Source of the DNA: Akkermansiaceae bacterium
GTDB taxonomy: Bacteria; Verrucomicrobiota; Verrucomicrobiia; Verrucomicrobiales; Akkermansiaceae
Assembly: GCA_019634595.1 (NCBI GenBank)
Contig: JAHCBC010000001.1
Span: forward strand, 1,178,001-1,242,000
Direction: 5' to 3'
DNA: 64,000 nucleotides
Below are positions 8,071 to 16,863 of the stretch, in pieces (within the stretch, counting starts at the first letter, position 1; the number at the start of each line of letters is the position of its first letter). The position numbers were made by a program, and so were the translations under genes. The notes under the pieces are model-generated. The model saw only the letters and a list, made by a program, of their open reading frames with translations, was not told the DNA's origin and did not search any database.

Positions 8071-10317
8071 TCAGTTTGCCTTCCTCAGCAGCCCGGCGGT
8101 CTTCGCGTTCTCGGTCATCTGAACGAGGTCACGCAGCACGTTGATGGATTCCCGCTTCACGGGGTCCATGCCGCTCGGCCATTTCGGGGTGTCATCCAGA
8201 TCGGCGTTCTCGTCCTTCGCCTTGCGCATGTATTCAGCGTTCTCAGCGGATGGATCATACTCGCGCAGGCCGGGCTTCGCCACGTCATCAAGCGTCAGCT
8301 TCATGAACTTCATCGAGGCCTTGTCCTTCTCCGCGATTTTGGCGAACCGTTCACGGCGCTCCGCGTTCCGGGCCTTCTGGGCGACATCCTCCGTATCCAG
8401 CTCCTTCTGGCGCGCTTCCTTGTTGAGCGAAACCTTGTTGAGGCGGATGCGTTCCTTCGCCTTCACGATGTCGTCGATGATGTAGGAGAAATCCTTGCTT
8501 TCCTTCAGCCGCTCCTGGCTCAGCTCCTTCAGGCGCGGAACGAAGAGCACCTGCGCATCCGCGGCATTGAAATCCGCGGCGGGACGGATGCGGTCGTGCG
8601 CCAGAGGGTTGTCGAGATACCGCTCACCGATCTCCAGCGCGTCCGTGAGGCTGGGGAAGACAATCTGTGGGACCACTCCATCCATCTGGGTGGATGAACC
8701 GGACGGCCGGTAGAACTTCTGGATGGTCATCTTGAGCGATCCCGCACGGTTCCTGGCGGCGAACAGCGGCAGCATCCGCCCGATGTCCATCATCTGCTGC
8801 ACGGTGCCTTTGCCGAATGTGGAGGAATCCCCGACAATGACCGCACGGTTGTAGTCCTGGAGGGCACCGGCCAGGATCTCACTGGCGGAGGCGCTGCTCT
8901 TGTCGGTCATCACCACCATCGGGCCATCATACATCGGGCGGCCGTTGTCGGCCTCCTTCACCTGGACCTGGCCCAGGGTGTTTTTCACCTGGACCACGGG
9001 GCCGCGGTTGATGAAGAAGCCGGTCATGCGGCGGACTTCCTCAAGCGACCCGCCGCCGTTGTTGCGGAGGTCGAGGACCAGACCCTCGATCTTCTCATCG
9101 ATCATGCGCTGGAGGATGCGCTCCACATCCACGGAGCAGCGGACATTCCCGTCATCGAAGTCCGCATAGAAAGCGGGGAGGGTGATGACGCCGATGCGCT
9201 CGGCGGAGCCATCGCTCTTCTTCATGTCGATGATCTCACCACTCGCTTGGTCGGCCTTGAGGGCGACCTTGCCACGCTTGATGACGACGACCTTGGTCTC
9301 ACCCGGAGGGGCCCCCGCCGGTTCGATCTTGAGAGCCACGGAAGTGCTTTCCTGCCCACGGATCAGATCGACCACCTTGTCGATCTTCATGAACATGATG
9401 TCCGTGAAGTCCTCCGGCCGCGGGCTGTTGAGAGTGTTCACGGCCACGACGCGGTCGTTGAGCTTCAGGGTCCCCTCGCTGTCGGCAGGCCCCCCGACAA
9501 CGATGCCCATGATCTTGGTGGCACCGTCCTCCTCCGCGGAAAGCAGGGCGCCGATGCCGACCAGCTCGTTCTTCATGTCGTCCTTGAACTTGCTGATGTC
9601 CCGCGCGCTCATGTAGTCCGTGTGCGGATCATAGGCCCTGGAGATGGAGCTGAAGAAGATGCTGGTGATGTCCTCATCGTCCACATCCTTCACGCTGTTC
9701 AGGAACCGCTTGTAACGGAGGGAGATCTTTTCCTTCGGGTCGCGGTCCGTCTTGCTGGGGTCCGGCTTGCCCTTTTCCGCGGCCAGCTTGGTCATCAGTT
9801 CCCGGCGCAGTGTCTCACCCAGGACCGCCTCCTTGATCTGGAGTTTCCAGGTTTCCACCGCCTCCCGCTCATCCTTCGCCCACGGTGCGTTCTTGCGGCT
9901 GCGCATCACGGAATCCTGGCCGGTGAAATCGAATGTCTCCTCCTTGAGGAGCTTCTCGGTGAGCGCGACGCGGGCTTCCACCCGCTTCTCGAAGACCCGG
10001 TAGATTTCGGTGGCCGCCTCGACGCTCTTGCCCTGGAGGAGCAGGTCGTGCAGCCGATCACCATACTTCGCCTGGAAGGCATCGATATCCACCTTCGTGA
10101 AATAAAGGCGCCCGGAGTCCAGATCCCCGATGTAGTCGTCGAGGAAAAGCTGGCTCAGTTTCGCATCATACTGGATGCGCGCGAAGTGGCTGTTCTGCAG
10201 CATGATCGCCATCTGCTTGCCGACCTCGTTGAAATCCGCCTGCTGCGCGCAGGCGGTGCAGGAGGTTGCCACAAATACCGCTGAAAGTGCCGCTTTTCGA
10301 AACCGGGTGAAAATCAT
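8071..10317 (-). CDS. prc: Tail-specific (carboxy-terminal processing) protease, S41 family
   Basis: Prc trims C-termini of envelope proteins. From the ATG at 10317 the product has 748 residues with a signal peptide (MIFTRFRKAALSAVFVATSC). An N-terminal helical domain carries the LDDYIGDLDSGRLYFTKVD pattern. A PDZ domain follows (GIGALLSAEEDGATKIMGIV, GPADSEGTLKLNDRVVAV), then the S41 core with LVLDLRNNGGGSLEEVRRM. The Ser-Lys dyad is visible: the Ser lies in KSSASASEIL near 473 and the Lys in STFGKGTVQ near 500. The charged C-terminus (REYDPSAENAEYMRKAKD) is typical of the long Prc form. An alternative start at 10350 adds 11 residues. The next gene upstream, 46 nt away, is another PDZ protein. 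Confidence 0.93.
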   Translation of the reverse strand: MIFTRFRKAALSAVFVATSCTACAQQADFNEVGKQMAIMLQNSHFARIQYDAKLSQLFLDDYIGDLDSGRLYFTKVDIDAFQAKYGDRLHDLLLQGKSVEAATEIYRVFEKRVEARVALTEKLLKEETFDFTGQDSVMRSRKNAPWAKDEREAVETWKLQIKEAVLGETLRRELMTKLAAEKGKPDPSKTDRDPKEKISLRYKRFLNSVKDVDDEDITSIFFSSISRAYDPHTDYMSARDISKFKDDMKNELVGIGALLSAEEDGATKIMGIVVGGPADSEGTLKLNDRVVAVNTLNSPRPEDFTDIMFMKIDKVVDLIRGQESTSVALKIEPAGAPPGETKVVVIKRGKVALKADQASGEIIDMKKSDGSAERIGVITLPAFYADFDDGNVRCSVDVERILQRMIDEKIEGLVLDLRNNGGGSLEEVRRMTGFFINRGPVVQVKNTLGQVQVKEADNGRPMYDGPMVVMTDKSSASASEILAGALQDYNRAVIVGDSSTFGKGTVQQMMDIGRMLPLFAARNRAGSLKMTIQKFYRPSGSSTQMDGVVPQIVFPSLTDALEIGERYLDNPLAHDRIRPAADFNAADAQVLFVPRLKELSQERLKESKDFSYIIDDIVKAKERIRLNKVSLNKEARQKELDTEDVAQKARNAERRERFAKIAEKDKASMKFMKLTLDDVAKPGLREYDPSAENAEYMRKAKDENADLDDTPKWPSGMDPVKRESINVLRDLVQMTENAKTAGLLRKAN

Positions 10318-10396
10318 GATGAAAACAGGTGGGCGTTTCGGAAATTTCAAGAAATTGCCATCACTCAGGCAGATGTCGATGGATAAAATCCTAAAA

Positions 10397-11110
10397 CTAG
10401 CGTGGTTGCCTTGTGCGTTTGTCTAGCCATTTGCGGAAAAACTCCTCCCTCGCCACCTCATTGGCTCTGACTGGATCCTCTTCTTCGACCCCTCCCACCT
10501 GAGGTGGGCGCCCCCCGAGTTTCAACACTTTCCGGATGATCGCACCGTTCTCCAGCAACTGCAGCGTGAGCATGGTCCCGGGACGGGTTCCCTTCACCTG
10601 CTCCCTGAACTCCATGGTCATCTCCCCTTCCTTCCACATCCGCTCCCCCAGTCCCACAATGAGGGTTCCCTCGGTGATTCCCGCCTGACCGGCCGACGAG
10701 TTCTCAATAACCCTCGTCACCCGGATCGCTTTCGCCGGACCGCCACCGGGCAGCTTCACCTCCACTTCCTGCATGCTGATTCCCAGGAAACCGTCCGCAT
10801 GGTACTCCCGCTCCAGCACGATCTCCTTGAGCGTATCCAGACACCGTGAACGGATCTCCGGATCTTCCGCCTCCCTCACCTTCTTCAACAGGGCATCGAT
10901 CGCCTTTCCCGGCGTCCTGGCCGCCCACTGCCGCAAGTCCTCCTGCGCCATCTCCCGTTCCGCGAACCTCTCCGCAGCCAAGCCATCCAAAATGAGAGGC
11001 GGGATACCCGCCTCCTGGCCGGATCCCGCCGTGATGGAACAAGCTGCGATGACGCCCCGGAATCCCCTCTCAAGTGATCGTCCATGCCGGTGGTGACCAA
11101 ACATCGCCAT
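10397..11110 (-). CDS. PDZ-domain protein, possible lipoprotein
   Basis: A 237-residue protein of unknown function. Near the N-terminus GVIAACS could act as a lipobox, giving a short lipoprotein signal, but this is uncertain. Residues 45-95 form a charged helical region (AEREMAQEDLRQWAARTPGK, EDPEIRSRCLDTLKEIVLE) resembling an armadillo/HEAT-like pair. A PDZ domain follows from about 105 to 200 (GFLGISMQEVEVKLPGGGPA, SAGQAGITEGTLIVGLG). It lies between prc and the polysaccharide export gene on the same strand, spaced 79 and 20 nt respectively, so it may belong to either unit. A role as an adaptor for envelope proteolysis is conceivable but unproven. Confidence 0.75.
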   Translation of the reverse strand: MAMFGHHRHGRSLERGFRGVIAACSITAGSGQEAGIPPLILDGLAAERFAEREMAQEDLRQWAARTPGKAIDALLKKVREAEDPEIRSRCLDTLKEIVLEREYHADGFLGISMQEVEVKLPGGGPAKAIRVTRVIENSSAGQAGITEGTLIVGLGERMWKEGEMTMEFREQVKGTRPGTMLTLQLLENGAIIRKVLKLGGRPPQVGGVEEEDPVRANEVAREEFFRKWLDKRTRQPR

Positions 11111-11130
11111 CGCGGAGAGGGGAAATCACA

Positions 11131-11703
11131 TCACTGCCCGAGCATCGTCTTCTGGGGCACCTCGATCGTATCGGAAGGCGACAGCGGGATGTTCATGAAC
11201 TGGGCCTGGGTGACGTCATAGCGGCGGCCCTGGCCGTTCCTGAAGAGGACGACCCGTTTCAACGAACCGAACTCCGTCGCACCACCGGCGGCCTGGATGG
11301 CCTGATACAGGGTGAGTTCACGTGAATATTCCACCGGACCCGGACGCCGGACCTGACCGCCGACCGTGACACTCTGCTTGTCAACCCCCGCGCCCTCCAT
11401 GTTGGCGAAGACCTGGATGGTGGGATTCCGGTAGATGCCCTCCGCCTTGTAACGGGACTGGATCACGCTCGCCAGACTGCCCGGATTCATCCCCACCGCA
11501 CGGATCGGGGAAAGATGGGGCATGTTGATCAAGCCGGAATCCGTGACCATGTACTGGCCATTGATCTTCTGCTGCTCCTCGATCGGGACACCCTGGATGG
11601 TGATCTGGAGGGCCTTGCCGACCTTGATCTCGCTCTGGGCGAAAGCGGGTGTGATGAGGGCCACCGCCGTCATCACGACGGCCAATATTTTCCTGAAGTT
11701 CAT
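11131..11703 (-). CDS. Polysaccharide export protein with SLBB domain (Wza/EpsE-like)
   Basis: The 190-residue product has a signal peptide (KILAVVMTAVALITPAFAQ). It then shows a polysaccharide export motif (QYMVTDSGLINMPHLSPIRA, with the SVIQSRYKAEGIYRNPTIQV ending) and an SLBB-like beta-grasp domain (VGGQVRRPGPVEYSRELTLY, QAIQAAGGATEFG). Proteins of this type form the outer-membrane exit of exopolysaccharide machines. It is shorter than Wza and has no lipobox, as in exosortase-linked EPS loci. It follows the kinase gene by 21 nt, so the two are surely one operon. Confidence 0.88.
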   Translation of the reverse strand: MNFRKILAVVMTAVALITPAFAQSEIKVGKALQITIQGVPIEEQQKINGQYMVTDSGLINMPHLSPIRAVGMNPGSLASVIQSRYKAEGIYRNPTIQVFANMEGAGVDKQSVTVGGQVRRPGPVEYSRELTLYQAIQAAGGATEFGSLKRVVLFRNGQGRRYDVTQAQFMNIPLSPSDTIEVPQKTMLGQ

Positions 11704-11724
11704 GTCTCTGTGGATGGGTATGAG

Positions 11725-13890
11725 TTAGTACAGCTCGGAATCATTCTCCCTTCCGCCGGATTTCTGCTGGCGGGGGGCCGGGCCGGCATTCACCGGAGGT
11801 CCGACCTGTCCTTCGGCGGGAGCATAGTAGGTGTAGTAGCTGGTGTAGTACTGGTACTGGCTGTCACTGCGGACGTCCACGTTGTTCAGCACCACGCCGA
11901 TGACATGTCCGCCGACATTCTCGACGGCCTGCTTCACCCGGATCAGCATGTTGCGGGGAAGTTTCCGGTGCTGCACCACGATCATGGTGAGGTCCACCTC
12001 GCTGGCCAGGACGGACGCGTCGCTGACACCGAGGATGGGAGGGCTGTCCACCAGGACCAGGTCGAAGCGCTGCTTCACGTCCTGGATCAGCTCGGACATC
12101 CGGCGGGAGTTGAGGATACCAGCCGCATCCGAAGGAAGGATGCCGGATGGCATGAAATAAAGGTTGTCCACCGGGGTCTGGAGGATCACATCCTCAAGCG
12201 CGAGTTCCGTGGTCAGATAGTTGGTCAGACCGACGGCATTGTTGATGTCGAAGAACGTATGGAGGCGCGGACGGCGGAGGTCACCGTCGATCATCAGCGT
12301 GGTGTAACCACCCTGGGCACAGATGTAAGCGAGGTTGACCAGAGTGGTCGATTTACCCTCACCCGCACCACCGGAAACCACCGTGATGGCGTTGTCTTCC
12401 GGATTCTTCCGGTTGAATTCGATGTTGGTCCGGAGAATCCGGTAGGCTTCCGCATCCGGGCTCATGCCGCTCTGCTTGTGAAGGACGCCCACATCCTTCG
12501 GGATGACCGCCAGGACGGGCACCTGCAGGTAGCGCTCCACATCCTCCAGGCTTTTCACGGAGGTATCCAGATACTCGAGGAAGAACGCGATGCCCACGCC
12601 GAAGATCAGCCCGACCACGGCGCCAAGCACGAGGTTCAGGGTAACGTTGGGACTCACCGGAGCCTGCGCGATCACCGGCTCCTCATGGACGGAGATGGAT
12701 TCGCCACGCACTTTCCCGGAAACATTCTCGGTGAGGGATTTGAGCTTCATGGTCTGCAGCAGCTCGAGGTCCGTCTCGAACTCGCGCTTCGCGTCCACGT
12801 AGTCCTGGGTGTCGATTCCCTTCCGGACCGCTTCGCCCCTCTTCTCAACTTTCAACATCTCGACCTGACCGAGCTGTGCCGTGGCCATCTCCAGACGCGC
12901 CCGGAGAACATCCCGGAGGTTGACCACACCGGAATCCAGATCCTTCTTCATGTTCGCCACACGCCCGCCGAGTTCTTTGACGGTGGGGTGGTTGTCGCCG
13001 AGACCCTGGGTCTTCGCGGCTTCGAGCTCGCGGCGCATCTCAAGATACTGCGGATAAAGGGTCTTCACGATGTTCTCGGGCAGATCGAGACCCGACGCAT
13101 AAACCATCAACTGTTCGCTGTCATACTTCAGCAGACTCTTGATCTGGCTCTCCAATTCGATTTTCTGCTGCTCGAGCTTGGCGAACGCATCCGCGGCATT
13201 CCTTGCGGAATCATCCTCATCCACCCCCGAGTTCCCGAAGATCGATTCGGAACCACGGTAAATGATCTCCTTTTCGCGGACGATGTTCGAAAGGGCCTTG
13301 CGGCGCTCCTCCACCTTGTCCTCCTGCTCACGGACAGCCTTGGACAGCTCCCCCAAGGCCATTTCGGATTCCTTCGCCTCAAGGCCGTGGCGGTATTGGC
13401 GGTAAGCTTCAGCGATCTCCGTCGCCACATCCCGCGCATCCTCCTTGTTGACGTGGCGGACCTTGATCGAGATGAGGTCCGTTCCCCGGATGTTCTGGGT
13501 GGTGATGATCCGATACTTGAGATCGGCGATGATCATATCCCGGTCCCTACCCCACCTCCTCACAAGATCCAGGTTATCAACAACCTTTGAAAGACTCTTG
13601 CTGCTCTTGATCTTTTCGAACTCGGTTTCGAAGAACCGTGGCGTCATCCGTGCCATTCCGCTCGCTTCAGCCCCCCGCTCTCCGAAGGGGGACAAGATCT
13701 GTCCACGCGGCTTCACCTCGATGACGGCCGAGCTTTCGAACTTCTTCGGCATCACATAGGTGATGACGGCAGCCGTCATGAACACCAAGAGAAGGGTCAG
13801 AAGGATGACACCGTATCGATTCTTGATCACCTGCCAGTAATCGACGGCATGAAGCGCTGCTTCACTCTGTTGGGATGAGGGAGATTGCAT
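11725..13890 (-). CDS. Wzc-like chain-length regulator fused to a tyrosine autokinase
   Basis: A 721-residue BY-kinase type protein. The N-terminal part is a Wzz/chain-length domain: a membrane segment near residues 30-50 (YGVILLTLLLVFMTAAVITYV), a coiled-coil periplasmic arm rich in Glu/Lys, and a second membrane segment (LNLVLGAVVGLIFGVGIAF). The cytoplasmic kinase has Walker A GGAGEGKSTT near residue 506, Walker A' TLMIDGDLRRPRLH and Walker B FDLVLVDSPPILG near 609. A tyrosine cluster (YQYYTSYYTYY) near 675 and a C-terminal Tyr would be the autophosphorylation sites. Such kinases set polymer length by cycles of phosphorylation. The operon also carries the SLBB exporter and the beta-barrel. 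Confidence 0.93.
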   Translation of the reverse strand: MQSPSSQQSEAALHAVDYWQVIKNRYGVILLTLLLVFMTAAVITYVMPKKFESSAVIEVKPRGQILSPFGERGAEASGMARMTPRFFETEFEKIKSSKSLSKVVDNLDLVRRWGRDRDMIIADLKYRIITTQNIRGTDLISIKVRHVNKEDARDVATEIAEAYRQYRHGLEAKESEMALGELSKAVREQEDKVEERRKALSNIVREKEIIYRGSESIFGNSGVDEDDSARNAADAFAKLEQQKIELESQIKSLLKYDSEQLMVYASGLDLPENIVKTLYPQYLEMRRELEAAKTQGLGDNHPTVKELGGRVANMKKDLDSGVVNLRDVLRARLEMATAQLGQVEMLKVEKRGEAVRKGIDTQDYVDAKREFETDLELLQTMKLKSLTENVSGKVRGESISVHEEPVIAQAPVSPNVTLNLVLGAVVGLIFGVGIAFFLEYLDTSVKSLEDVERYLQVPVLAVIPKDVGVLHKQSGMSPDAEAYRILRTNIEFNRKNPEDNAITVVSGGAGEGKSTTLVNLAYICAQGGYTTLMIDGDLRRPRLHTFFDINNAVGLTNYLTTELALEDVILQTPVDNLYFMPSGILPSDAAGILNSRRMSELIQDVKQRFDLVLVDSPPILGVSDASVLASEVDLTMIVVQHRKLPRNMLIRVKQAVENVGGHVIGVVLNNVDVRSDSQYQYYTSYYTYYAPAEGQVGPPVNAGPAPRQQKSGGRENDSELY

Positions 13891-13935
13891 ACGTTTGGAA
13901 AACGGGGGTCGTTAAAAAGGATGGCCTGCAAACAA

Positions 13936-13968
13936 GAACTCCCGCAATGGCAAACATTGCGGGAGTTC
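13936..13968 (-). terminator. Perfect hairpin between beta-barrel and kinase genes
   Basis: A perfect 14-bp stem (13936-13949 with 13955-13968) closes a five-base loop. On the minus strand it is followed by TTGTTT. It lies after the beta-barrel gene and before the kinase gene, so it probably attenuates rather than ends the operon. Confidence 0.7.
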
Positions 13969-14009
13969 GGAATAAGTCAAATATTCAGAATGATCGACTC
14001 AAGGATGGA

Positions 14010-15239
14010 TCAGAATTCCGCACGGACGCCCACGCTGAAGCGGCTGCGGGTGTAGTCACCTTGGTTGAAGTCCGAATCGGAATCCGTGAAGTTGTAAGTC
14101 GCGGTGCCGGTCAGGTAGTCGGTGAATTTCACGGACAGCCCGATGTAGGCATTGATCAACTGGTCACTCTGGCCACCGGCACTGTTGGCTGGCAATGGCA
14201 GACCGGTGACCTGCTGGAGCTTGCCGCTGTCATAGTCGGAAGTGATGTAGTCCACACCACTGAAGATCGTGAACATCGGGGAGAGCGCGTATTCAGCGGA
14301 GATGCCGACCCGGAGGGTCTGGCGCTCGCTGAAGTCATAGATACCGGTCCCAAGAGCCTGGGCGGTGTCGTAGCTCTCCGTCGAATAGCGTGCAAAGCCA
14401 CGGACCGTGAACTGCTCATTCACACGGGTGGAGGTGGAGACCTCCAGGAATGGGTTGGTGCTGGTATCACCGCCGTCCACATCCCGGAACTGGGCACCAC
14501 CACGGACGATGATGATGGAGTTCGGGCTGAAGCGATGTTCCAGACCAAGAAGCAGATAGTGGTCGCTGGAGTCCTCGGCGATGCCATCCGCTTCAGTGTC
14601 GGTGTAGCGATAGTCGAGGGTCGCCACGGTTTGCGGCGAAAGCTGGTAACGGAACTGGTTGTAGAGAGACCAGGAGAAGCGGTCGCTGTTCGGCACATCG
14701 TCATAATCGAGGCCGGAAAGAACAAAGCCGGAATAGGTGGCGAAGCGCTCGGACCAGCGGTAACCGATGGAGTTGTCGGTCTGCCAGTAGAAGTATTCGC
14801 TCAACTGACGGCTGGTGGCGAAGCCGTAGGAGTAGTCCGGCTCAAGCTCGTAGGAGAGGAAATTACGGCTGGAGAAACGGAGACGATCGTTGAAGCGATG
14901 AGTGATGTTCGCACCAACGCGAGCTTGGCCGTAGACATCATCAACACTGTTCGGAGCATCCAGATAGTAGATCAGGCCGAGGCGGGCATAGACATCCCAA
15001 CTGGTCTGGGGAGTGATGCTGACCACGGAGAGTCCGACATAGGGATTCAAACTGAAAGCATCATCCTTGCTTGCGGAGCCCGGATTGACGTTGGTGTCAT
15101 ACACGGCATCGAGTCCGATCATCCACTTCAGGGGAAGGGACTTCTCAGGTTCGGCACCAACGTAATAGAGGCCGCTGCCGGCACTGGCGTAACCAGCCAT
15201 CAGGAGGGAGGCCAGACCGAGGGAAAGTTGTTTTTTCAT
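14010..15239 (-). CDS. Outer-membrane beta-barrel protein of the EPS locus
   Basis: From the ATG at 15239 the product has 409 residues with a signal peptide (MKKQLSLGLASLLMAGYASA). The mature part is a chain of alternating amphipathic strands with aromatic girdles (WDVYARLGLIYYLDAP, YTSDFNQGDYTRSR-type ends) and closes with FSVGVRAEF, ending in Phe as usual for BamA-inserted barrels. It resembles the large outer-membrane barrels of exopolysaccharide clusters (EpsL-like); whether it is the actual export pore is inference. An in-frame ATG at 15266 would add nine residues. The gene lies 51 nt after the Gly-rich protein and before the tyrosine kinase. Confidence 0.82.
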   Translation of the reverse strand: MKKQLSLGLASLLMAGYASAGSGLYYVGAEPEKSLPLKWMIGLDAVYDTNVNPGSASKDDAFSLNPYVGLSVVSITPQTSWDVYARLGLIYYLDAPNSVDDVYGQARVGANITHRFNDRLRFSSRNFLSYELEPDYSYGFATSRQLSEYFYWQTDNSIGYRWSERFATYSGFVLSGLDYDDVPNSDRFSWSLYNQFRYQLSPQTVATLDYRYTDTEADGIAEDSSDHYLLLGLEHRFSPNSIIIVRGGAQFRDVDGGDTSTNPFLEVSTSTRVNEQFTVRGFARYSTESYDTAQALGTGIYDFSERQTLRVGISAEYALSPMFTIFSGVDYITSDYDSGKLQQVTGLPLPANSAGGQSDQLINAYIGLSVKFTDYLTGTATYNFTDSDSDFNQGDYTRSRFSVGVRAEF

Positions 15240-15290
15240 GTGAGGAAGTTTTTTCGGGGAATTCAAATATCAATCCGAGCCGGTTTCCGC

Positions 15291-15944
15291 TCAGGGATTC
15301 ACAGGGGTCACCGGAGGGGTAACTCCGGGATCAACGATTTCAGGAGGTGGAGTGCTTCCACCGATACCGGCACCAGGTCCACCTGCACCACCGGAACCGC
15401 CCGCACCACCGATGCCACCAGCGGCACCAGGAGCATCACCCGGACGAGGACCGACCGTACCACCACCATCTCCGGCACCACCAGTGTTACCAGCGCTGGC
15501 ACCGCCAGCACCGCCGGCATCAGCACCCGACGGGAAGTCGAGGGGGTTGTTGCCATCGGCGACGACATTGGAAGTCTGCCCACCCGAGCGACCGCTGCCA
15601 AGTCTGGCGATCACCGCCTGAACCTTCGCACGAGCGTCAGGAGCCACGGCGATCGCGCACTGGGCGGAAAGCTGTGCCTGCTCAGGAGCAGCCGTTGCAG
15701 CCGCCTCAACAATGGCAGCCACGAGAGTCGGATCCGCTTGGGAACCTTCGATCGCAGCCTTCACCACTTCGCACGCGCAGCCGGAATTCGCGCCAACCTG
15801 CTTGGAAACGATCTCAAGGGTCTTTTCACGGTCAGCAGCCACAGCATGCTTCACGGAAACCGACAGCTTGACGCAATCAGCCGCAGAGGCGGACATTGAG
15901 CCAAGAGCCAAGCTCATGACGGCGAAGTAGATGGTCTTCTTCAT
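15291..15944 (-). CDS. Secreted Gly/Ala/Pro-rich protein
   Basis: A 217-residue protein with a signal peptide (TIYFAVMSLALGSMSASAA). Residues 23-115 form a compact, Ala-rich helical domain with Cys residues (DCVKLSV, SGCACEVVKAA, SAQCAIAV) that could form disulfides. Residues 130-217 are low complexity, mostly Gly, Ala and Pro (GAGGASAGNTGGAGDGGG) ending PPPEIVDPGVTPPVTPVNP. No family is recognised. The tail looks like a flexible surface or matrix segment. It is the first gene of the EPS block, 37 nt behind the 3' end of tRNA-Gly. An extracellular matrix role fits the location but is not shown. Confidence 0.82.
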   Translation of the reverse strand: MKKTIYFAVMSLALGSMSASAADCVKLSVSVKHAVAADREKTLEIVSKQVGANSGCACEVVKAAIEGSQADPTLVAAIVEAAATAAPEQAQLSAQCAIAVAPDARAKVQAVIARLGSGRSGGQTSNVVADGNNPLDFPSGADAGGAGGASAGNTGGAGDGGGTVGPRPGDAPGAAGGIGGAGGSGGAGGPGAGIGGSTPPPEIVDPGVTPPVTPVNP

Positions 15945-15980
15945 TTGTTTAGGGGTGTTATTCCGAGTTTGAGAGTTTTA

Positions 15981-16054
15981 TGGAGCGGGCAGCGGGAATC
16001 GAACCCGCATGTCTAACTTGGAAGGATAGCGCTTTACCACTAAGCTATGCCCGC
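15981..16054 (-). tRNA. tRNA-Gly (TCC)
   Basis: The minus strand folds as a tRNA. The 7-bp acceptor stem is GCGGGCA/TGCCCGC, the D arm is AGCTTAGTGGTAAAGC, and the anticodon loop CTTCCAA gives anticodon TCC. The T arm is CGGGTTCGATTCCCG. The terminal CCA is encoded at 15983-15981. Confidence 0.97.
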
Positions 16055-16067
16055 GATTTCGTTGGAA

Positions 16068-16096
16068 ATAAGACCCGAACACCGAACACCGGGCAA
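16068..16096 (-). promoter_or_regulatory. Candidate sigma-70 promoter for tRNA-Gly
   Basis: On the minus strand TTGCCC (16096-16091) is separated by 17 nt from TCTTAT (16073-16068), 13 nt before the tRNA. Each hexamer matches four of six consensus bases. The rest of the gap to 16269 shows no gene. Confidence 0.5.
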
Positions 16097-16269
16097 GCCT
16101 TTTTTTCACTTTTGTCGGATTTCTTTCGGCACCTCCCGGAAGCAGCAATTCATTGCAATTCAAGCGATTTTTCTGACCGAAACGCGAATTTCTAACCAAA
16201 TCCCGGCGGCGTCCGTGAAACTTCACCGTCCATTCCAAACGGCTTTGTCGTCCGGAAACCGCACGGCAT

Positions 16270-16863
16270 TCAGAATTTCCTGCTGAGGCAGGTGGAAGCG
16301 GGCGACCCGAATCTCCATGGACGGTCGGCCGCCCGGCTGATCCCGATCCTCCCCCCCGTCACCACCTCCACTCCGCCCCCCTTCCGAATCCCGGTCGATC
16401 CTCCCCCCAGAAAATCCAAACCATGGTGTTTTCCATTGATTCCCAGCGCCTTGGTAAGCTTTCCCGGACCCGAGCAGAGCGCCACTTCATCGGAAACGCC
16501 ACGCCTCTTCCGCATCTCCTCCAGCCCCGCCATGGGTTCCAGCGCCCTGAACAGGACGAATCCATTCCCCTCCGGGCATTTGGTCAATATATTGAATAGC
16601 CAATGTACTCCGTAGTTCAGATAGACGTAGGCAACCCCGGCATCGTGCGTGGCGATGAAATCCCGCGCCCCCGGACGGCTCCAGGTGTGGCATGCGGGGT
16701 CATCGAACTCTTCATAGGACTCCGTCTCAACAATACGGCCTTCACAACCGTGCCAGCGGAAGACACAGCCGATGAGATCCCGCGCGCAGACACCGGGCGG
16801 ACGGCGGAAGAAATCCGGAGTGAGGTCGGCTCCGGCCGCGGGACTGGCAGGCTGGGATTTCAA
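16270..16863 (-). CDS. DNA-3-methyladenine glycosylase (AAG/MPG family)
   Basis: A 197-residue alkyladenine glycosylase of the eukaryote-like MPG fold, which removes alkylated purines during base excision repair. Seen motifs are FFRRPPGVCARDLIGC, the catalytic ETESYEEFDDPACHTW (the Glu of ETESY being the general base), AYVYLNYGVHWLFNI and LCSGPGKLTKALGI. The C-terminal RPWRFGSPASTCLSRKF corresponds to the usual RPWRF substrate-binding end. The start codon overlaps the stop of the NIF3 gene by four bases, so the two are translationally coupled. Confidence 0.93.
   Translation of the reverse strand: MKSQPASPAAGADLTPDFFRRPPGVCARDLIGCVFRWHGCEGRIVETESYEEFDDPACHTWSRPGARDFIATHDAGVAYVYLNYGVHWLFNILTKCPEGNGFVLFRALEPMAGLEEMRKRRGVSDEVALCSGPGKLTKALGINGKHHGLDFLGGGSTGIRKGGGVEVVTGGRIGISRAADRPWRFGSPASTCLSRKF

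Noticed and set aside
11515..13590. 691-residue plus-strand frame over the tyrosine kinase and SLBB genes
   Set aside because: It crosses the boundary of two real minus-strand genes and shows the biased composition of an antisense frame.
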